Below, one piece after another: positions 45,829-56,606 of a stretch of DNA of 64,000 nucleotides. The notes under the pieces were generated by a model that saw nothing but the letters and a program-made list of their open reading frames with translations, was not told the origin of the DNA and ran no database searches. Position 1 is the first letter of the stretch, and every line of letters begins with the position of its first letter. Origin of the DNA: Burkholderiales bacterium (GTDB lineage: Bacteria > Pseudomonadota > Gammaproteobacteria > Burkholderiales > WYBJ01); contig JALHQN010000007.1 in assembly GCA_022841915.1 (NCBI GenBank), positions 124,001 to 188,000 of the forward strand, written 5' to 3'. A program made the translations under genes and the position numbers.

Positions 45829-48322
45829 CTAGCTGCCCGAACGCAGCAATTGTGCCGGAGAAATGCGTAGCTGGCGAAGAAGATATGCGGCGCCCAGTGC
45901 CAGACTGCAGGTGCTGACTGTCAGCGCCGTGGCGGCGCCCGTCCAGTAGAGGCCGGCGAGTTCGAGGTCGAGTCGTGTCTGCAGCAGGACGGCCGCTAGG
46001 ACGCTTCCCGCCGTGATGGCGAACAGCGAGGTGAGGAGCGCAAGGAGGGCGTACTCCAAGGCCAGGCTGCGGCGAATCACGGCGATGCGTGCCCCGAGTA
46101 CATTGAGCACGCTCGCCTGATAGACCTGTCGCGCGAGACTCGCTGCGATGACGCTCGCAAGCACGAGGAGACTGGCGATCAGCGTCACGCCGGCCACGAC
46201 CGCGAGCCCGGCGCCGGCACGCGCGAGTAGGGCGCGCGCCTCGTTCAGGAGAGCTTCGGTGCGCACCGTCACGACGCTCGGCGCCTGCGTGGCAATGCGA
46301 TCCTGGGCGCTCGCGGTGGTGCCCGGACGCATGTAGGCGGCACCGACGTAACGTGTGATGTAGGGATCGAGTGCGCCGTCGGAGAAGATCGCTTCCAGCC
46401 ACAGGCGCGACTGGAATCGGCGTTGACTGTAGATGGCGGCTACCTCGGCGTCGACGGCGTTGCCCAGAATGTCGAACTGGAGTCGATCGCCGATCTTGAC
46501 GCCGGCCTGATCGGCCTCGCGGTCTTCCATCGCGACCAGCGGCGGGCCGCGATAGTCGGCCGGCCACCACGCGCCGCGGGCGATCACCACGTCGTCGAAA
46601 TTGCCCTCGCGGTTGCTGAGCTTGTGCTCGTCGCGGGCTTCGAGCGCGAGGTTCGGATCGACGCTGTCGCGCAACGCTGATCCGTTGATCCGGGCGAGTC
46701 GGCCGAGCACTAGTGGAGCAAGCGCGAGCCGCTCCATGCCCGGGGACTGGGCAACCAGGCTGCGAAACGCCTCGACTTCGGCGGCCGGGACGTCGTAGAA
46801 CACGAGGGCCGGCGCATGCTCGGGCACGGTTTCGTCGATGGTCCGAAGCAGGGCGCTCACAACGAGCGTGGATGCCACGAGCAGCGTCAGCGCCGAGCCG
46901 AGCGAAAGCAGCGCCGTGCGCAGAGGCGATCCGGTCCGGTAAAGATTCGCCACCGCCAGGCGCAGTTCGAAGCGCTCGGCGAGTCGCGCGTGCTCGATCA
47001 GCCAGCGCGCGGCTAGGCGCAGCAGGCGCACGACCCCCTCCAGCAAGGCCAGGATCATCAGGACGACGAGGATAAAGCCGACGCCGAAGCGAGGATCGGG
47101 CATGGCCACCACCACGAGCGCAGCGGTCGTCGCGGCTGCCAGCGCCGTAAGCCACCACCAGCCCGAAGCGGTGCGTGTCGCCGCACCGTCGAGGCTGCGA
47201 AAAAGCGCGGCTGGGGAAACCGACAAGGCGCGTCCCAACGCGGGCAATGCGAACGTGATTGCGGTGAGCACGCCGAAGAGCCACGCCAGCGCCAGCGGGG
47301 CGACGAGCGCTTCCAGCGCGGGCGCGAGCGGAAGCGTTTCGGCGGCGACCCGTGTGCCTGCGAGCGCAAGCGCGCCGCCGGCCAGAATGCCGACTGCGCT
47401 CGCTGCACCAGCGAGCATCAACACCTGACAAATATAGATTGCCGCCAGCCGTCCATCGCGCAGTCCGACCGCACGCAGCGTCGCCAAGGTACCCAGCTTG
47501 CCTTGCAGATAGGCCTGAACGCTGTTGAATACGCCGAGTCCGCCGATGAACAAGGCGCTGAACCCGATCAGCAGCAAGCCGGAGCCGATCTGGCCGAGCA
47601 CTTCGGCCATGCGTTCGCTGCGTTCGCTATACGTGCGGACTTCCCAGTCGGCGCCCGGAAAAGCGCGCAGCACGGCAACGCGCCAGGTGGCTGGCGCTTC
47701 GCTGGTCTTGATGCGATAACGATAAGCGGCTCGACTGCCGGGTTGCAGCAGCTTCGATGCGGCGAGCGCGCCTTCAGCGATCAGCACCGGCGGTCCGCGC
47801 CAGTCGGCGCGCAGACTGCGATCGGGTTGACGCTGAACGATGGCGCGAACGGCGAGGCGCAGGTCGCCGATGGCGACATCATCCCCTACCTGGATGCCGA
47901 GGCGCCGAGCCAGCGCGCCGTCGATGGCCGCGCCCCATGCGCCCGCTTCGTTGCCGAGCGCCACGTCGAGGGTGCCCGGCGGACTGAGTTCGATGTTGCC
48001 GTACAAAGGATAGTTGGCGTCGGCGCTTTGCAGTTCGACGAGCTGCGTGCGTCCATCCGGGGTTCGAAGCATCGTGCGCAGTTCGACGAGCAGCGACACC
48101 TGAGCGCGGCGGTTCATCCAGGCAAGTTCTTCGGCAGCAAGCGGGCGGTCGTGCCTGACTTCGAGATCGCCGCCGAAGAGGGCGCGTGCATCCGTTTGAA
48201 GGTTCGCTCCGACCTGACGGAACAGCCCACCACCCGCGGCGACGAGCGCAACGCCGAGCGCGAGGCAAGCGCAGAACACCCAGAGGGCGCGTCCGCTTGC
48301 GCGCAGATCGCGCCAAGCGAAA

Positions 48323-48339
<17 letters not shown>
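45829..48339 (-). CDS. ABC transporter permease, YbbP/FtsX type
   Basis: 836 residues with the FtsX/MacB-like architecture: a first membrane helix (about 17-37), a large periplasmic domain, three helices around 245-370, further helices near 400-440 and a second periplasmic domain. The final three helices are at about 705-825. This duplicated layout matches YbbP-type permeases, which use ATP to move lipophilic or envelope components rather than small nutrients. It overlaps the ATPase gene by 17 bases. In E. coli the ybbA-ybbP pair lies beside tesA; no thioesterase is seen here. Confidence 0.9.
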
Positions 48340-49018
<679 letters not shown>

Positions 49019-49051
49019 CGAGCGAGCCGCCTCTTTTTTGGGGGAGCTTGG

Positions 49052-49068
49052 CGCACCGCGGCGGTGCG
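49052..49068. repeat. GC-rich inverted repeat upstream of the ABC operon
   Basis: CGCACCGC and GCGGTGCG flank a single G. It lies 34 bases before the ABC ATPase start and 230 bases after the amidase stop on the minus strand. There is no T-run in the relevant direction. It may affect translation of the ABC message; function unknown. Confidence 0.4.
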
Positions 49069-49297
49069 GTGCCGGCCGAAGTCACATTGTTGCCGATGCC
49101 GGGACGGTTGCCCAGAACGAATAGTTGATCCGACTCGAGACGCAGCGGCAAAGTTCACCGGTTTCTGCACGGCCCTGCGAAGCGGGTTCCCCAGAGTCGC
49201 GCCAGCGGGATCCCGGCAACACACCCTGCATCGGGTGCGCGTGTGATCTCGATTGCGTTGCGCGGGCCGCAGCAGCAGGGATGAATCGCCTTCGCGG

Positions 49298-50695
49298 CTA
49301 CCATGCCGGATCCACCGGCGCGGCTGGTACACCCCCGGCCTCGATCGCCTCGCCGGCGGCGAACAGCACGTCTTCCCGGTAGCGTCCGGCAAGGAGCTGG
49401 ACGCCCACCGGCACGCGACCGATGAGGCCCGTCGACACCACCAGGCCCGGCAGACCCATCAACGGCAGCCCCACCTGCGTGAGCTGCGCTCGAATGATGC
49501 GCCGGAAAGCCTCGGGGCTTTCGACATCTTCCTGGTCGCGAAACGGCAACTCGCCGGAGACCGGGGTGATTGCGACCGGGTACCGCTCGAAGAACTGCAT
49601 CCACTGGCGCACGAAGCTGCTGCGCTTCTGCAAGGCATCCATGAAGGTGTTCAAATCCGGCGTGGGGCACAGGGCTTCCATCTGCGCGTAGACGAAAAGC
49701 GCATCCGGGTCTGCTTCCTTGGCGAGCGCCACGTTGCCGCCACGCCGGAACTCGGCGAGCCACAGAATCGCCTGCAGGTCGGCCGGCTCGCGCAAGGGCG
49801 GCGATTGCGCCTCGTCCACCTGCCATCCCGCCGCTTCGAGCCTGCGTGCCGCGTCTCGCAGCGCGGCGAGGACTTCGGGCTGCACGTCCATGCCGTCGGG
49901 CTGCAGACAAAGTGCCGCGCGCTTGGGCACCGGCGGGCCATCCAGGGGCGCGCCGGTCCACCAGGGATCACGGATGTCGCGGGCGCTCATGGCGGTGAAA
50001 GCCAGGCGCAGATCGGCGAGGGTGCGCGCGATCGGTCCGCTGACCGCCATCAGTTGCCCGCCGACGTGGCGCTCCGGGCCGGACGCGTTCCAGGCGGGGA
50101 TGCGGCCCAGGGTCGGTCGCAGACCATGCACGCCGCAGGCGTAGGCCGGGTAACGGATCGAGCCGCCGATATCCGTGCCGTGTCCGATTGCGCCGATCCC
50201 TGCTGCGACACCCGCCGCCGCGCCGCCAGAGGAGCCGCCCGGCGTGATCGAGGGATCCCGGGGATTCTTCGTGTGCCCGTGCAAGGCGTTGCGCGTGAAC
50301 CATCGCAGCGAAAAAGCCGGGGTGTTGGTGCGCCCGAGCAGCACTGCCCCTGCCTTGCGCAGATTCGCGACCAGCGGACTGTCCGATTCGGCGATCAGTT
50401 CGCGCTGCAATCTCAGACCGTTGGTCGTGGCGTAGCCGGCCTGGTCGGTGTTGACCTTGATGGTGACGGGCACCCCGGCGAGCGGACCCGGATCATCGCC
50501 GCGGGCAAGCGCAGCATCGACGGCAGCTGCTTGGGCCAACACGTCCTGCGGGCGGTGCTCCACCACGGCGTTGATCTTCGGATTGACCGCGTCGAGTCTC
50601 GCGAGTGCGTCCTTGGCGACCTCGGTGGCGGAAACGTTCTTCGTGCGGATTCGGCGGGCCAGTTCGGTGGCGGGAAGGCGCCAAAGGTCGGTCAT
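49298..50695 (-). CDS. Amidase-signature family hydrolase (2)
   Basis: 465 residues. The catalytic triad is visible: K80 (PVTIKVN), S155 or S156 in PGGSSGG and S179 in DIGGS. MTDLWRLPATELARRIRTKN is a normal start; the frame continues upstream to 51130 without a ribosome-binding site. The usual amidase length is 450-500, so it is complete and has no AtzG-like tail, unlike the enzyme at 16821. It faces away from the TAXI-TRAP genes across a 650-base region. A substrate shared with that transporter is possible but unproven. Confidence 0.9.
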   Translation of the reverse strand: MTDLWRLPATELARRIRTKNVSATEVAKDALARLDAVNPKINAVVEHRPQDVLAQAAAVDAALARGDDPGPLAGVPVTIKVNTDQAGYATTNGLRLQRELIAESDSPLVANLRKAGAVLLGRTNTPAFSLRWFTRNALHGHTKNPRDPSITPGGSSGGAAAGVAAGIGAIGHGTDIGGSIRYPAYACGVHGLRPTLGRIPAWNASGPERHVGGQLMAVSGPIARTLADLRLAFTAMSARDIRDPWWTGAPLDGPPVPKRAALCLQPDGMDVQPEVLAALRDAARRLEAAGWQVDEAQSPPLREPADLQAILWLAEFRRGGNVALAKEADPDALFVYAQMEALCPTPDLNTFMDALQKRSSFVRQWMQFFERYPVAITPVSGELPFRDQEDVESPEAFRRIIRAQLTQVGLPLMGLPGLVVSTGLIGRVPVGVQLLAGRYREDVLFAAGEAIEAGGVPAAPVDPAW

Positions 50696-50755
50696 GGTGA
50701 GGGAGCTCCGTGGGTGTAATGCAGGGATACTCCGGTACGTCATGTGCCGGGTCAA

Positions 50756-50776
50756 GTCGATCGACAGTCGATCGAC
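50756..50776. promoter_or_regulatory. Tandem palindrome, candidate operator
   Basis: The self-complementary decamer GTCGATCGAC occurs twice, at 50756-50765 and 50767-50776, one base apart, 61 bases upstream of the amidase start. Two palindromes offset by 11 bp, one helical turn, is a typical layout for a dimeric repressor binding cooperatively. No regulator gene is adjacent. Confidence 0.45.
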
Positions 50777-51195
50777 GCCACGCGCTACCGCTGTCCGCGG
50801 AGTTTGATCGAGTATGGCGCGTCGGGCTCCGGAGACGCGCCATGCGCCGTCGTATCGGCGCCCGAAGCTTGCTTGCGGATGGAACCAAGCTTCGGACCTC
50901 GGTTGCGCGCGGGCCGCCGAACCTGCCTCTAGACGGGATGAATCCAGCCGGGCGGCATCGAATGAGGGATTGCTTGGTGGGGCGTGCATGCTCATGTCGT
51001 GAGGGCTGACGAACTCTCTTCCCGATGCTGGCTCCGACAGTTTAGTGCGCAACGGCATATCCGATGCTCTGATGTACGCTTTAAGGCACGAGAGCGCATA
51101 CCTAAAATAAATAGCGATGCGGGAGGCCACGAACTTCGAAGCCCGCGGTGCGCACTACGGATACGGCGGCAGATGAGAGGGTTGTGGCGGAGCAC

Positions 51196-51230
51196 ATTGT
51201 CGGCATGTGGCTATGGCATGTGGCGACAAT
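51196..51230. promoter_or_regulatory. Direct repeat nested in an inverted repeat, candidate operator
   Basis: GGCATGTGGC occurs at 51202-51211 and again at 51215-51224, a 13-bp period. ATTGTCG (51196-51202) and CGACAAT (51224-51230) flank the pair as an inverted repeat. It is about 120 bases before the TAXI receptor. The symmetry suggests a regulator site for the transporter operon. Confidence 0.45.
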
Positions 51231-51347
51231 GCTGAATGGATAATGGTCAGTGGTGATTGCGGCGCGCGTCTGTGTTAGCCTCTGACAGCGGGGTGTTAGT
51301 ACGCCACCGGGATGGACATACACACGAATACGTACGGAGGAGGTCCC

Positions 51348-52364
51348 ATGCTACGCATGTTGATGGTATTGCTTGCTTGCTGCTTCTCGACCTGGGGCGG
51401 GCTTGCTTCCGCGCAGGTCAAGGAAATTCCCTGGGGTACATCCGCGGTGGGTTCGTCGGGACATCGTGCCCTGGTTGCGCTGGCCGATGTGATCAATCGC
51501 GAGATGCCGAATTATCGCGTGACCGTTCAACCCACGCCCGGGGCGATCGTCTCGGTGAAGGGCTATGCGACCGGTCAGTTCGAGGGCTACTACGGCGCGG
51601 ATATCGCCTTCTACGAGTTGGCCAACGACACCGCCCGCTTCAAGGGTTTCAAGTCGAGCATGAAGCGGCAGCCGGTGCAATCGTTCTGGACGTTCACGGT
51701 CGAGGTCGGCACGGCGGTCAACGCCCGCCACCGCGCGAAGTTCAAGGGCTGGGCGGATCTCACCGGCAAACCCATCTTCACCGGTCCGCTGCCCTGGGAT
51801 GTGCGCGCGCACCTCGAACGAGCCTACACAGCGCTCGGGATCAAGCACCAGTATCGGCAAGTGGATCTGTCGGCAGCGGGGTCCATGCTGCAGTCCGGCA
51901 GCATCGACGGCTTCATCATCTACAGCAATGGCGAGTCCAACACGGCACCCTGGATTACCGAAGCTTCCTTGGCGGTCGACTGGGCGGCGCTCAACCCGAG
52001 CGCGGCCGAGATCGCAACACTCAAGAAGGCCGGTTTCAGCGTGATCGAGTTGAGCCCGAGCGTGTTCAAGAAGGATGTGCACGCCGAAAAGGTCGTTCTG
52101 CTGCCGTTTTACTACGGCTTCCACGTCGGGCTGGAAATCCCCGAGGCCGACGTCTATCGCATGCTGACGGTCATCGAGAAAAATGTCGCGCAACTGGCGA
52201 AGGTGGATGCTGCCTATGCGCAGCTCGCCAAGAACATGCCAGCGTTCCAGCGCAACGGGGTCGCTTCCTCGATCGACTTCGTGCCGGTGCATCCCGGGCT
52301 CGCGCGCTACATGCGCGAGAAGGGGGTGTGGGACGCCAAATGGGATGCGAGAATCGCCAAGTAG
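51348..52364 (+). CDS. TAXI-family TRAP transporter solute-binding protein
   Basis: 338 residues. The signal peptide MLRMLMVLLACCFSTWGGLA ends near SAQ. The mature receptor carries the TAXI-type start (IPWGTSAVGSSGHRALVALAD) and the PGAIVSVKGYATGQFEGYYG region. TRAP receptors of this class bind small organic acids or amino acids such as glutamate. ATG 51348 follows an excellent site (ACGGAGGAGG, 51335-51342); the frame extends 12 codons upstream. The permease gene starts 86 bases downstream. Confidence 0.9.
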   Translation: MLRMLMVLLACCFSTWGGLASAQVKEIPWGTSAVGSSGHRALVALADVINREMPNYRVTVQPTPGAIVSVKGYATGQFEGYYGADIAFYELANDTARFKGFKSSMKRQPVQSFWTFTVEVGTAVNARHRAKFKGWADLTGKPIFTGPLPWDVRAHLERAYTALGIKHQYRQVDLSAAGSMLQSGSIDGFIIYSNGESNTAPWITEASLAVDWAALNPSAAEIATLKKAGFSVIELSPSVFKKDVHAEKVVLLPFYYGFHVGLEIPEADVYRMLTVIEKNVAQLAKVDAAYAQLAKNMPAFQRNGVASSIDFVPVHPGLARYMREKGVWDAKWDARIAK

Positions 52365-52450
52365 TCAGGTCCGCGAGATGACTTCGACATCGGACCCGCG
52401 TCAGTCGCTCGTGCCCGGTGTGCCGCGATCCGAGGGAGGCTGAGAACATC

Positions 52451-54418
52451 ATGACGGTCACCGCACCGACCGGCAGCCGTGCGCTGGTGGTTGTTCAGTC
52501 GCTTTACTTCCTGATCGCCGTTTTCTTTTTCGCCTATCTGTTCGCGTACTACTGGACCAGCGAAGGCGGGCCGGTGCTGCTCGCCTTCGCGCTGGTGCCG
52601 GTGACTTTCGTCCTGTTCACGCTCGACGCCCTGCGGACCAATCAGTTCTATCCGAAGCTGCCGGCGCTGGCGAACTATCTCATTGCAGCGGTGTACATCG
52701 GCATCAGCGCCGCCGTGGCGGTCTACATGTTCACCGAGTACTTCGAGATCGGCACCGTCCGCGCCGGCATCTGGAACACCACCGATCTGGTGATGGGGGC
52801 GCTGATGGTCGTGCTCGTCATGGAGTACGCTCGCAAGCGCTACCTCGCGCTGTTCATCTTGAACATCTTGCTGATTCTCTACGCGGTGTATGGCAACGTG
52901 GTGCCGGGCATGTTTTTCCATCCCGGCCTCAGTTGGACCCGGGTCACCAGTGCGATGAGCGTGGAAGCGAGCACCGGCGTGTTCTCGAATCTGCCCCAGC
53001 TCGCGCTGACGCTGATCGGCTCGTTCATCCTGGTGCTCAGCGCGCTGCGGGCATTCGGCTGCGTCGACTCGATCCTCAAAGGTGCGAGCCGGATCGCCGT
53101 ACGTTCGCCCCATGCGCTCCCCCAGGCTGCGCTGCTCGGCTCGGTCGGTGTCGCCGCTGTGAGCGGCAGCGGCGCCGCCAATGCGATTACCACCGGCACA
53201 GCGACGATTCCCGCGATGATCGGAGCCGGCATGCCCAGGGTCACGGCGGCCTCGATCGAAACCGCGTCATCGCTGGGCGGTCAGTTGATGCCGCCGATCA
53301 TGGGCATTTCGGCCTTTCTGATGGCCGAGTTTCTCGGCCGCAGCTACTTCGACGTCGTGGCGCGCGGCTATGCACCGGCGATCGTCTATCTGGTGGGCGT
53401 TTCGGTTTCCGTTTATCTGTTGTCGACTCGCTACCGGTCGCGCCTGACCACCGTGGAAGCCGACGCGATGGTCTGGACCGACTGGACCAACATCGGTGCG
53501 TTCGTCGCCGTCGTCGGTGGCCTGATCGCCCTCATGGCGGTCCTTAACCTGCCGCCCATGTTCGCCGCGTTGTACGTGTTTTTCGCAGTCGGGGGGGCAC
53601 TGGCGCTGGCACACATCAGCGTCAGCGTGAAGGCGCCCAAGGGATGGCGGGCGTTCCTTGCGCCGTTCGGGCGGTTCGTCGACAGCTTCGCGGGCATGAC
53701 TGCCGACCTGACGCTGCTCCTTGCCACGCTCTCGATCATGACAGGTGCGTTCGTCATCACCGGCGTGCCGACCAAGATCGGCGCGCTCCTGCTCGACGCT
53801 GCCGGGGTCAATCTGGTGGCCATGGTGGTGGTGGCGTTCTTCTTCGGCGCACTCCTGGGCACAGGCCTGCCACCGGCGCCGACTTACATCATCACGGCGC
53901 TCGTCATCGCGCCGCCGATGATCAAGGTCGGGGTCGATCCTTGGGTCGTGCACTTCTTCGCCTTCTTCCTTGCGGTGTGGGGGGAGCTGACACCGCCGAC
54001 TTCACTGGTGGCCGCGGTGACCGCCAAGATTGCAGAGGCGTCATTCATGCGCACGCTGATGCATTCGATCATGCTGTGCGTGTCGCTGTTCGTTCTGATG
54101 GGCGGCGTCTTTTCCCGGCCCGAACTCGTGCTTGAACCGGGGGTCGCGCAGATCGGGGCCTTGCTGCTCATCCTCACCGCGACGATAGGCATCAGCTTCA
54201 GCATCCAGGCTCGATTCTCGTTGCTGCGGATGGTCGATGTGCCTGTCAGACTGGCGTTGGCGGTTATTGCACTGGTCGTCCTGTTTCACCCGAGTCGCGA
54301 AGTGGCTGCGCTGGCGTGCGTGGTGGTGGCGGCGTTCGTGGGTTACTGGATATGGCGCTGTCGCGATCTGATGCATGCGCCTGCGGCGAAGGGGGCCGCA
54401 ACCGCAAGCAAGTGTTGA
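52451..54418 (+). CDS. TRAP transporter permease, fused DctQM (4TM+12TM) type
   Basis: 655 residues with about 17-18 membrane helices. The first third corresponds to the small DctQ-like subunit. The rest is DctM-like, with SGSGAANAITTGTATIP, METASSLGGQLMPPIMG-like (IETASSLGGQLMPPIMG) and LGTGLPPAPTYIITAL, the conserved loops of the large subunit. Fused permeases go with TAXI receptors, as here. They use a sodium or proton gradient. ATG 52451 has GAGGGAGG about 11 bases upstream; the frame starts earlier at 52418 without support. The gene ends before a convergent sensor kinase. Confidence 0.93.
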   Translation: MTVTAPTGSRALVVVQSLYFLIAVFFFAYLFAYYWTSEGGPVLLAFALVPVTFVLFTLDALRTNQFYPKLPALANYLIAAVYIGISAAVAVYMFTEYFEIGTVRAGIWNTTDLVMGALMVVLVMEYARKRYLALFILNILLILYAVYGNVVPGMFFHPGLSWTRVTSAMSVEASTGVFSNLPQLALTLIGSFILVLSALRAFGCVDSILKGASRIAVRSPHALPQAALLGSVGVAAVSGSGAANAITTGTATIPAMIGAGMPRVTAASIETASSLGGQLMPPIMGISAFLMAEFLGRSYFDVVARGYAPAIVYLVGVSVSVYLLSTRYRSRLTTVEADAMVWTDWTNIGAFVAVVGGLIALMAVLNLPPMFAALYVFFAVGGALALAHISVSVKAPKGWRAFLAPFGRFVDSFAGMTADLTLLLATLSIMTGAFVITGVPTKIGALLLDAAGVNLVAMVVVAFFFGALLGTGLPPAPTYIITALVIAPPMIKVGVDPWVVHFFAFFLAVWGELTPPTSLVAAVTAKIAEASFMRTLMHSIMLCVSLFVLMGGVFSRPELVLEPGVAQIGALLLILTATIGISFSIQARFSLLRMVDVPVRLALAVIALVVLFHPSREVAALACVVVAAFVGYWIWRCRDLMHAPAAKGAATASKC

Positions 54419-54422
54419 GGCC

Positions 54423-54442
54423 GGGGAGCGGTTCCCTTTTTT
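54423..54442 (+). terminator. Possible terminator after the TRAP permease (weak)
   Basis: GGGGA and TTCCC can form a short imperfect stem immediately followed by six T (54437-54442). The stem is only 4-5 bp, so efficiency is doubtful, but the position between convergent genes fits. Confidence 0.35.
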
Positions 54443-54501
54443 GACCGTTGCGCAGGTCTGAGCGTCGAGGTGGATGCCAGCCCTGCGGGCGATCGGGCTC
54501 T

Positions 54502-55899
54502 TCAATGATCGGGATAGGCGTGCGATCTGCTCGCCCTTTCCTTGCCTTGGGGAAATTGCACGACGACGATCGTTCCCGTGCCGCTGAGCGGCGGTCGAAT
54601 GCTCACCTTGCCGTCATGAAGTTGAGCGATTTCCTGCACGATGGCGAGTCCGAGTCCGCAGCCGTCGCTGCCTTTGCCATCGAGACGGTAGAAGCGCTCG
54701 AAAACCAGTTCATGGGCGTGCTCGGGAATGCCGATACCGTCGTCTTCGATCTGCAGCACCGAGTGGTCTTTATCCGTCGCCGTCGATACGGTGACACGTC
54801 CGCCGCAGGGCGTATAGGTGAGGGCGTTATCCATCAGGTTGGAAAGCAATTCCCGAATGAGCAGGGGGTCGCCTCGAATCGGTGCGGGGCGCAGGATGAG
54901 TCCCAGATCGATCTTCTTGCGGATGGCAGTCGGCATCCAGTCGCCCGCCACGTCCGCAATCGCGCGACTAAGGTCCAGTTGCCGAGTCGACGTGGCAGGC
55001 AGGTGCCCGGCTTCTGCCCGTGCGAGCATCAAGAGCTGATTGGCAAGGTGCACGGCGCGTTCCGTGGAATGTCGAAGCGCGCCGAGCACGCGCACATGTT
55101 CCGACGGATCGCTCTGACTGAGTCCGTACTCGACCTGCGTGCGCAGGCCTGCGAGGGGGGTTCGCAGTTGGTGGGCGGCATTGGCCAGGAACTGCTGCTG
55201 AGCCTTCAGTGTCGTCCCCAGTCGCGCCAGCAGTTCGTTCAGGGCGGCAACGAGAGGCTGCACCTCGATCGGTGCATGCTCCGGCTCGATCGGCCGCAGA
55301 TCGCGGGGCGAGCGCGCCTTGAGTTCCTCGCGCAAGTGGTCGAGTGGCCTCAGCCCCTTGCCGATGGCAAACAGCACCATGATGACGATTGCCGCCACCA
55401 GGATCACTTCAACGGCAAGCATGACCGTGAGGATGTGCCTGGTCATTCGATTTCGCTTGTTGACCGTTTCCGCGACTTGAACGATGGCCTCCCGGCCTCG
55501 CAGATTGACCATCAAGGCCGCGACCCTGATTGGTTCGCCCGCAAGCATGCTGTCGTACAGGAAGTCGTCCGTTCGGAGGTCTTCGCGAGCGGGCAGCGTC
55601 AGTTGTTCGTCTCCGGCGAGCAGCCTGCCGTCGAGCCGATGCACGGAGTAATAGATGCGGTCGAAATCGTCGGTGCGCAACAAGACGTCGGCGTAGCCGG
55701 TGAGCACTTCGGTGGTGACATCGGTCCTGACGTTGATCAGGCGGGCCAGGGATTGGGCGGTGTCGAACAGCGACCAGTCATAGGCGGAACTGACTTGCCG
55801 GACAATGAAGCTGTAACCGAATAGGCTTGCGACGGTCAGCAGCAGGATCAACGGGAAGAGCAGCCAACGCAGCAGCAGAAGCCGTATGCTAGTGCTCAT
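54502..55899 (-). CDS. TctE-like sensor histidine kinase
   Basis: 465 residues. Membrane helix 1 (about 9-32), a periplasmic 2CSK_N-type sensor (about 33-155), helix 2 (about 156-178) and a HAMP-like linker come first. HisKA follows with H243 in AAHQLRTPLAG, then an HATPase with LMDNALTYTP (N-box), EDDGIGIP (G1) and GCGLGLAI (G2), all intact. The sensor segment (AYDWSLFDTAQSLARL, RIYYSVHRLDGRLLAGD) matches TctE, which senses tricarboxylates such as citrate. ATG 55899 overlaps the regulator gene by 11 bases. The ORF reading to 56007 lies inside the regulator and is discarded. Confidence 0.93.
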   Translation of the reverse strand: MSTSIRLLLLRWLLFPLILLLTVASLFGYSFIVRQVSSAYDWSLFDTAQSLARLINVRTDVTTEVLTGYADVLLRTDDFDRIYYSVHRLDGRLLAGDEQLTLPAREDLRTDDFLYDSMLAGEPIRVAALMVNLRGREAIVQVAETVNKRNRMTRHILTVMLAVEVILVAAIVIMVLFAIGKGLRPLDHLREELKARSPRDLRPIEPEHAPIEVQPLVAALNELLARLGTTLKAQQQFLANAAHQLRTPLAGLRTQVEYGLSQSDPSEHVRVLGALRHSTERAVHLANQLLMLARAEAGHLPATSTRQLDLSRAIADVAGDWMPTAIRKKIDLGLILRPAPIRGDPLLIRELLSNLMDNALTYTPCGGRVTVSTATDKDHSVLQIEDDGIGIPEHAHELVFERFYRLDGKGSDGCGLGLAIVQEIAQLHDGKVSIRPPLSGTGTIVVVQFPQGKERASRSHAYPDH

Positions 55900-56569
55900 C
55901 GTCTGCTGTCTTTTCCAGGTAGTAGCCGAATCCTCGGATAGAGTGAATCTTGACCCCGGACGGCGCGAGTTTCTGGCGCAGGCGTGAGATGTAGACCTCG
56001 ATGACATTCGGGTTCAATCCGGCGTCGAGGTCGGAGATGGCCGCGGCGATCTGATCCTTGCTGACCATCTTCCCCGCTCGCAGAACAAGACATTCCAACA
56101 CGCCCCATTCGCGTGAGGTCAAGCGTAGCGGGTTGTCGTCAACCCAGGCTCGGCGTGCGGCGATATCGACTTTGAGCTTCCCGTAGACGATATGCGTCTC
56201 GGCGGTTTTCTGGTTGCGCCGGAGCACCGTGCGTATCCGAGCCTCGAGTTCCGGCAACGAGAACGGCTTGACCAGATAGTCATCGGCTCCGAGATCGAGC
56301 CCGCGCACCTTGTCTTCGACCGCGTCGCGCGCGGTGAGCACGATGGTGGGCACGTAGCGGTCCCTGAGACGCGCTCTGCGCAACACTTCGAAGCCATCCA
56401 GCCCAGGCAGACCGATGTCGAGGATCAGAAAGTCGTACCATTCGTGAGTGAGCGCAAGATCCGCCTCGCGACCGTTGGTCACCAGGTCGACCTGGTGAGC
56501 TGCTTGGCGCAGGTAGCGGCTCAGACCATCGCCGAGCGTCTCGTCGTCTTCTACGATCAGTACGTGCAT
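55889..56569 (-). CDS. TctD-like OmpR-family response regulator
   Basis: 226 residues. The receiver domain has acidic pocket E7/D8/D9, phospho-acceptor D51 (LILDIGLPG) and K at about 101 (LVKPFS). The OmpR-type winged helix (about 125-220) has LTSREWGVLECLVLRAG and IEVYISRLRQKL. It pairs with the overlapping kinase, the TctDE arrangement that activates tricarboxylate uptake genes. Its own start is 242 bases from the end of tctA, and an imperfect inverted repeat lies just upstream, which suggests a separate, possibly autoregulated promoter. Confidence 0.94.
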   Translation of the reverse strand: MHVLIVEDDETLGDGLSRYLRQAAHQVDLVTNGREADLALTHEWYDFLILDIGLPGLDGFEVLRRARLRDRYVPTIVLTARDAVEDKVRGLDLGADDYLVKPFSLPELEARIRTVLRRNQKTAETHIVYGKLKVDIAARRAWVDDNPLRLTSREWGVLECLVLRAGKMVSKDQIAAAISDLDAGLNPNVIEVYISRLRQKLAPSGVKIHSIRGFGYYLEKTADDEH

Positions 56570-56606
56570 GGTCGATCAGTCCTGAATGCTCGCATGAAAC
56601 GCCCGG

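Larger units (their letters stand above)
50696..51347. other. Divergent intergenic region between amidase 2 and the TAXI-TRAP operon
   Basis: About 650 bases with no supportable gene. It contains two structured elements listed separately (50756-50776 and 51196-51230) and an A/T-rich patch (TAAAATAAATAG near 51103). Both outward promoters should lie here. Confidence 0.45.

Noticed and set aside
45710-47431. 573-codon minus-strand frame within the ABC permease
   Set aside because: Alternate-frame shadow of a gene with membrane and FtsX features. Very arginine-rich and without motifs.
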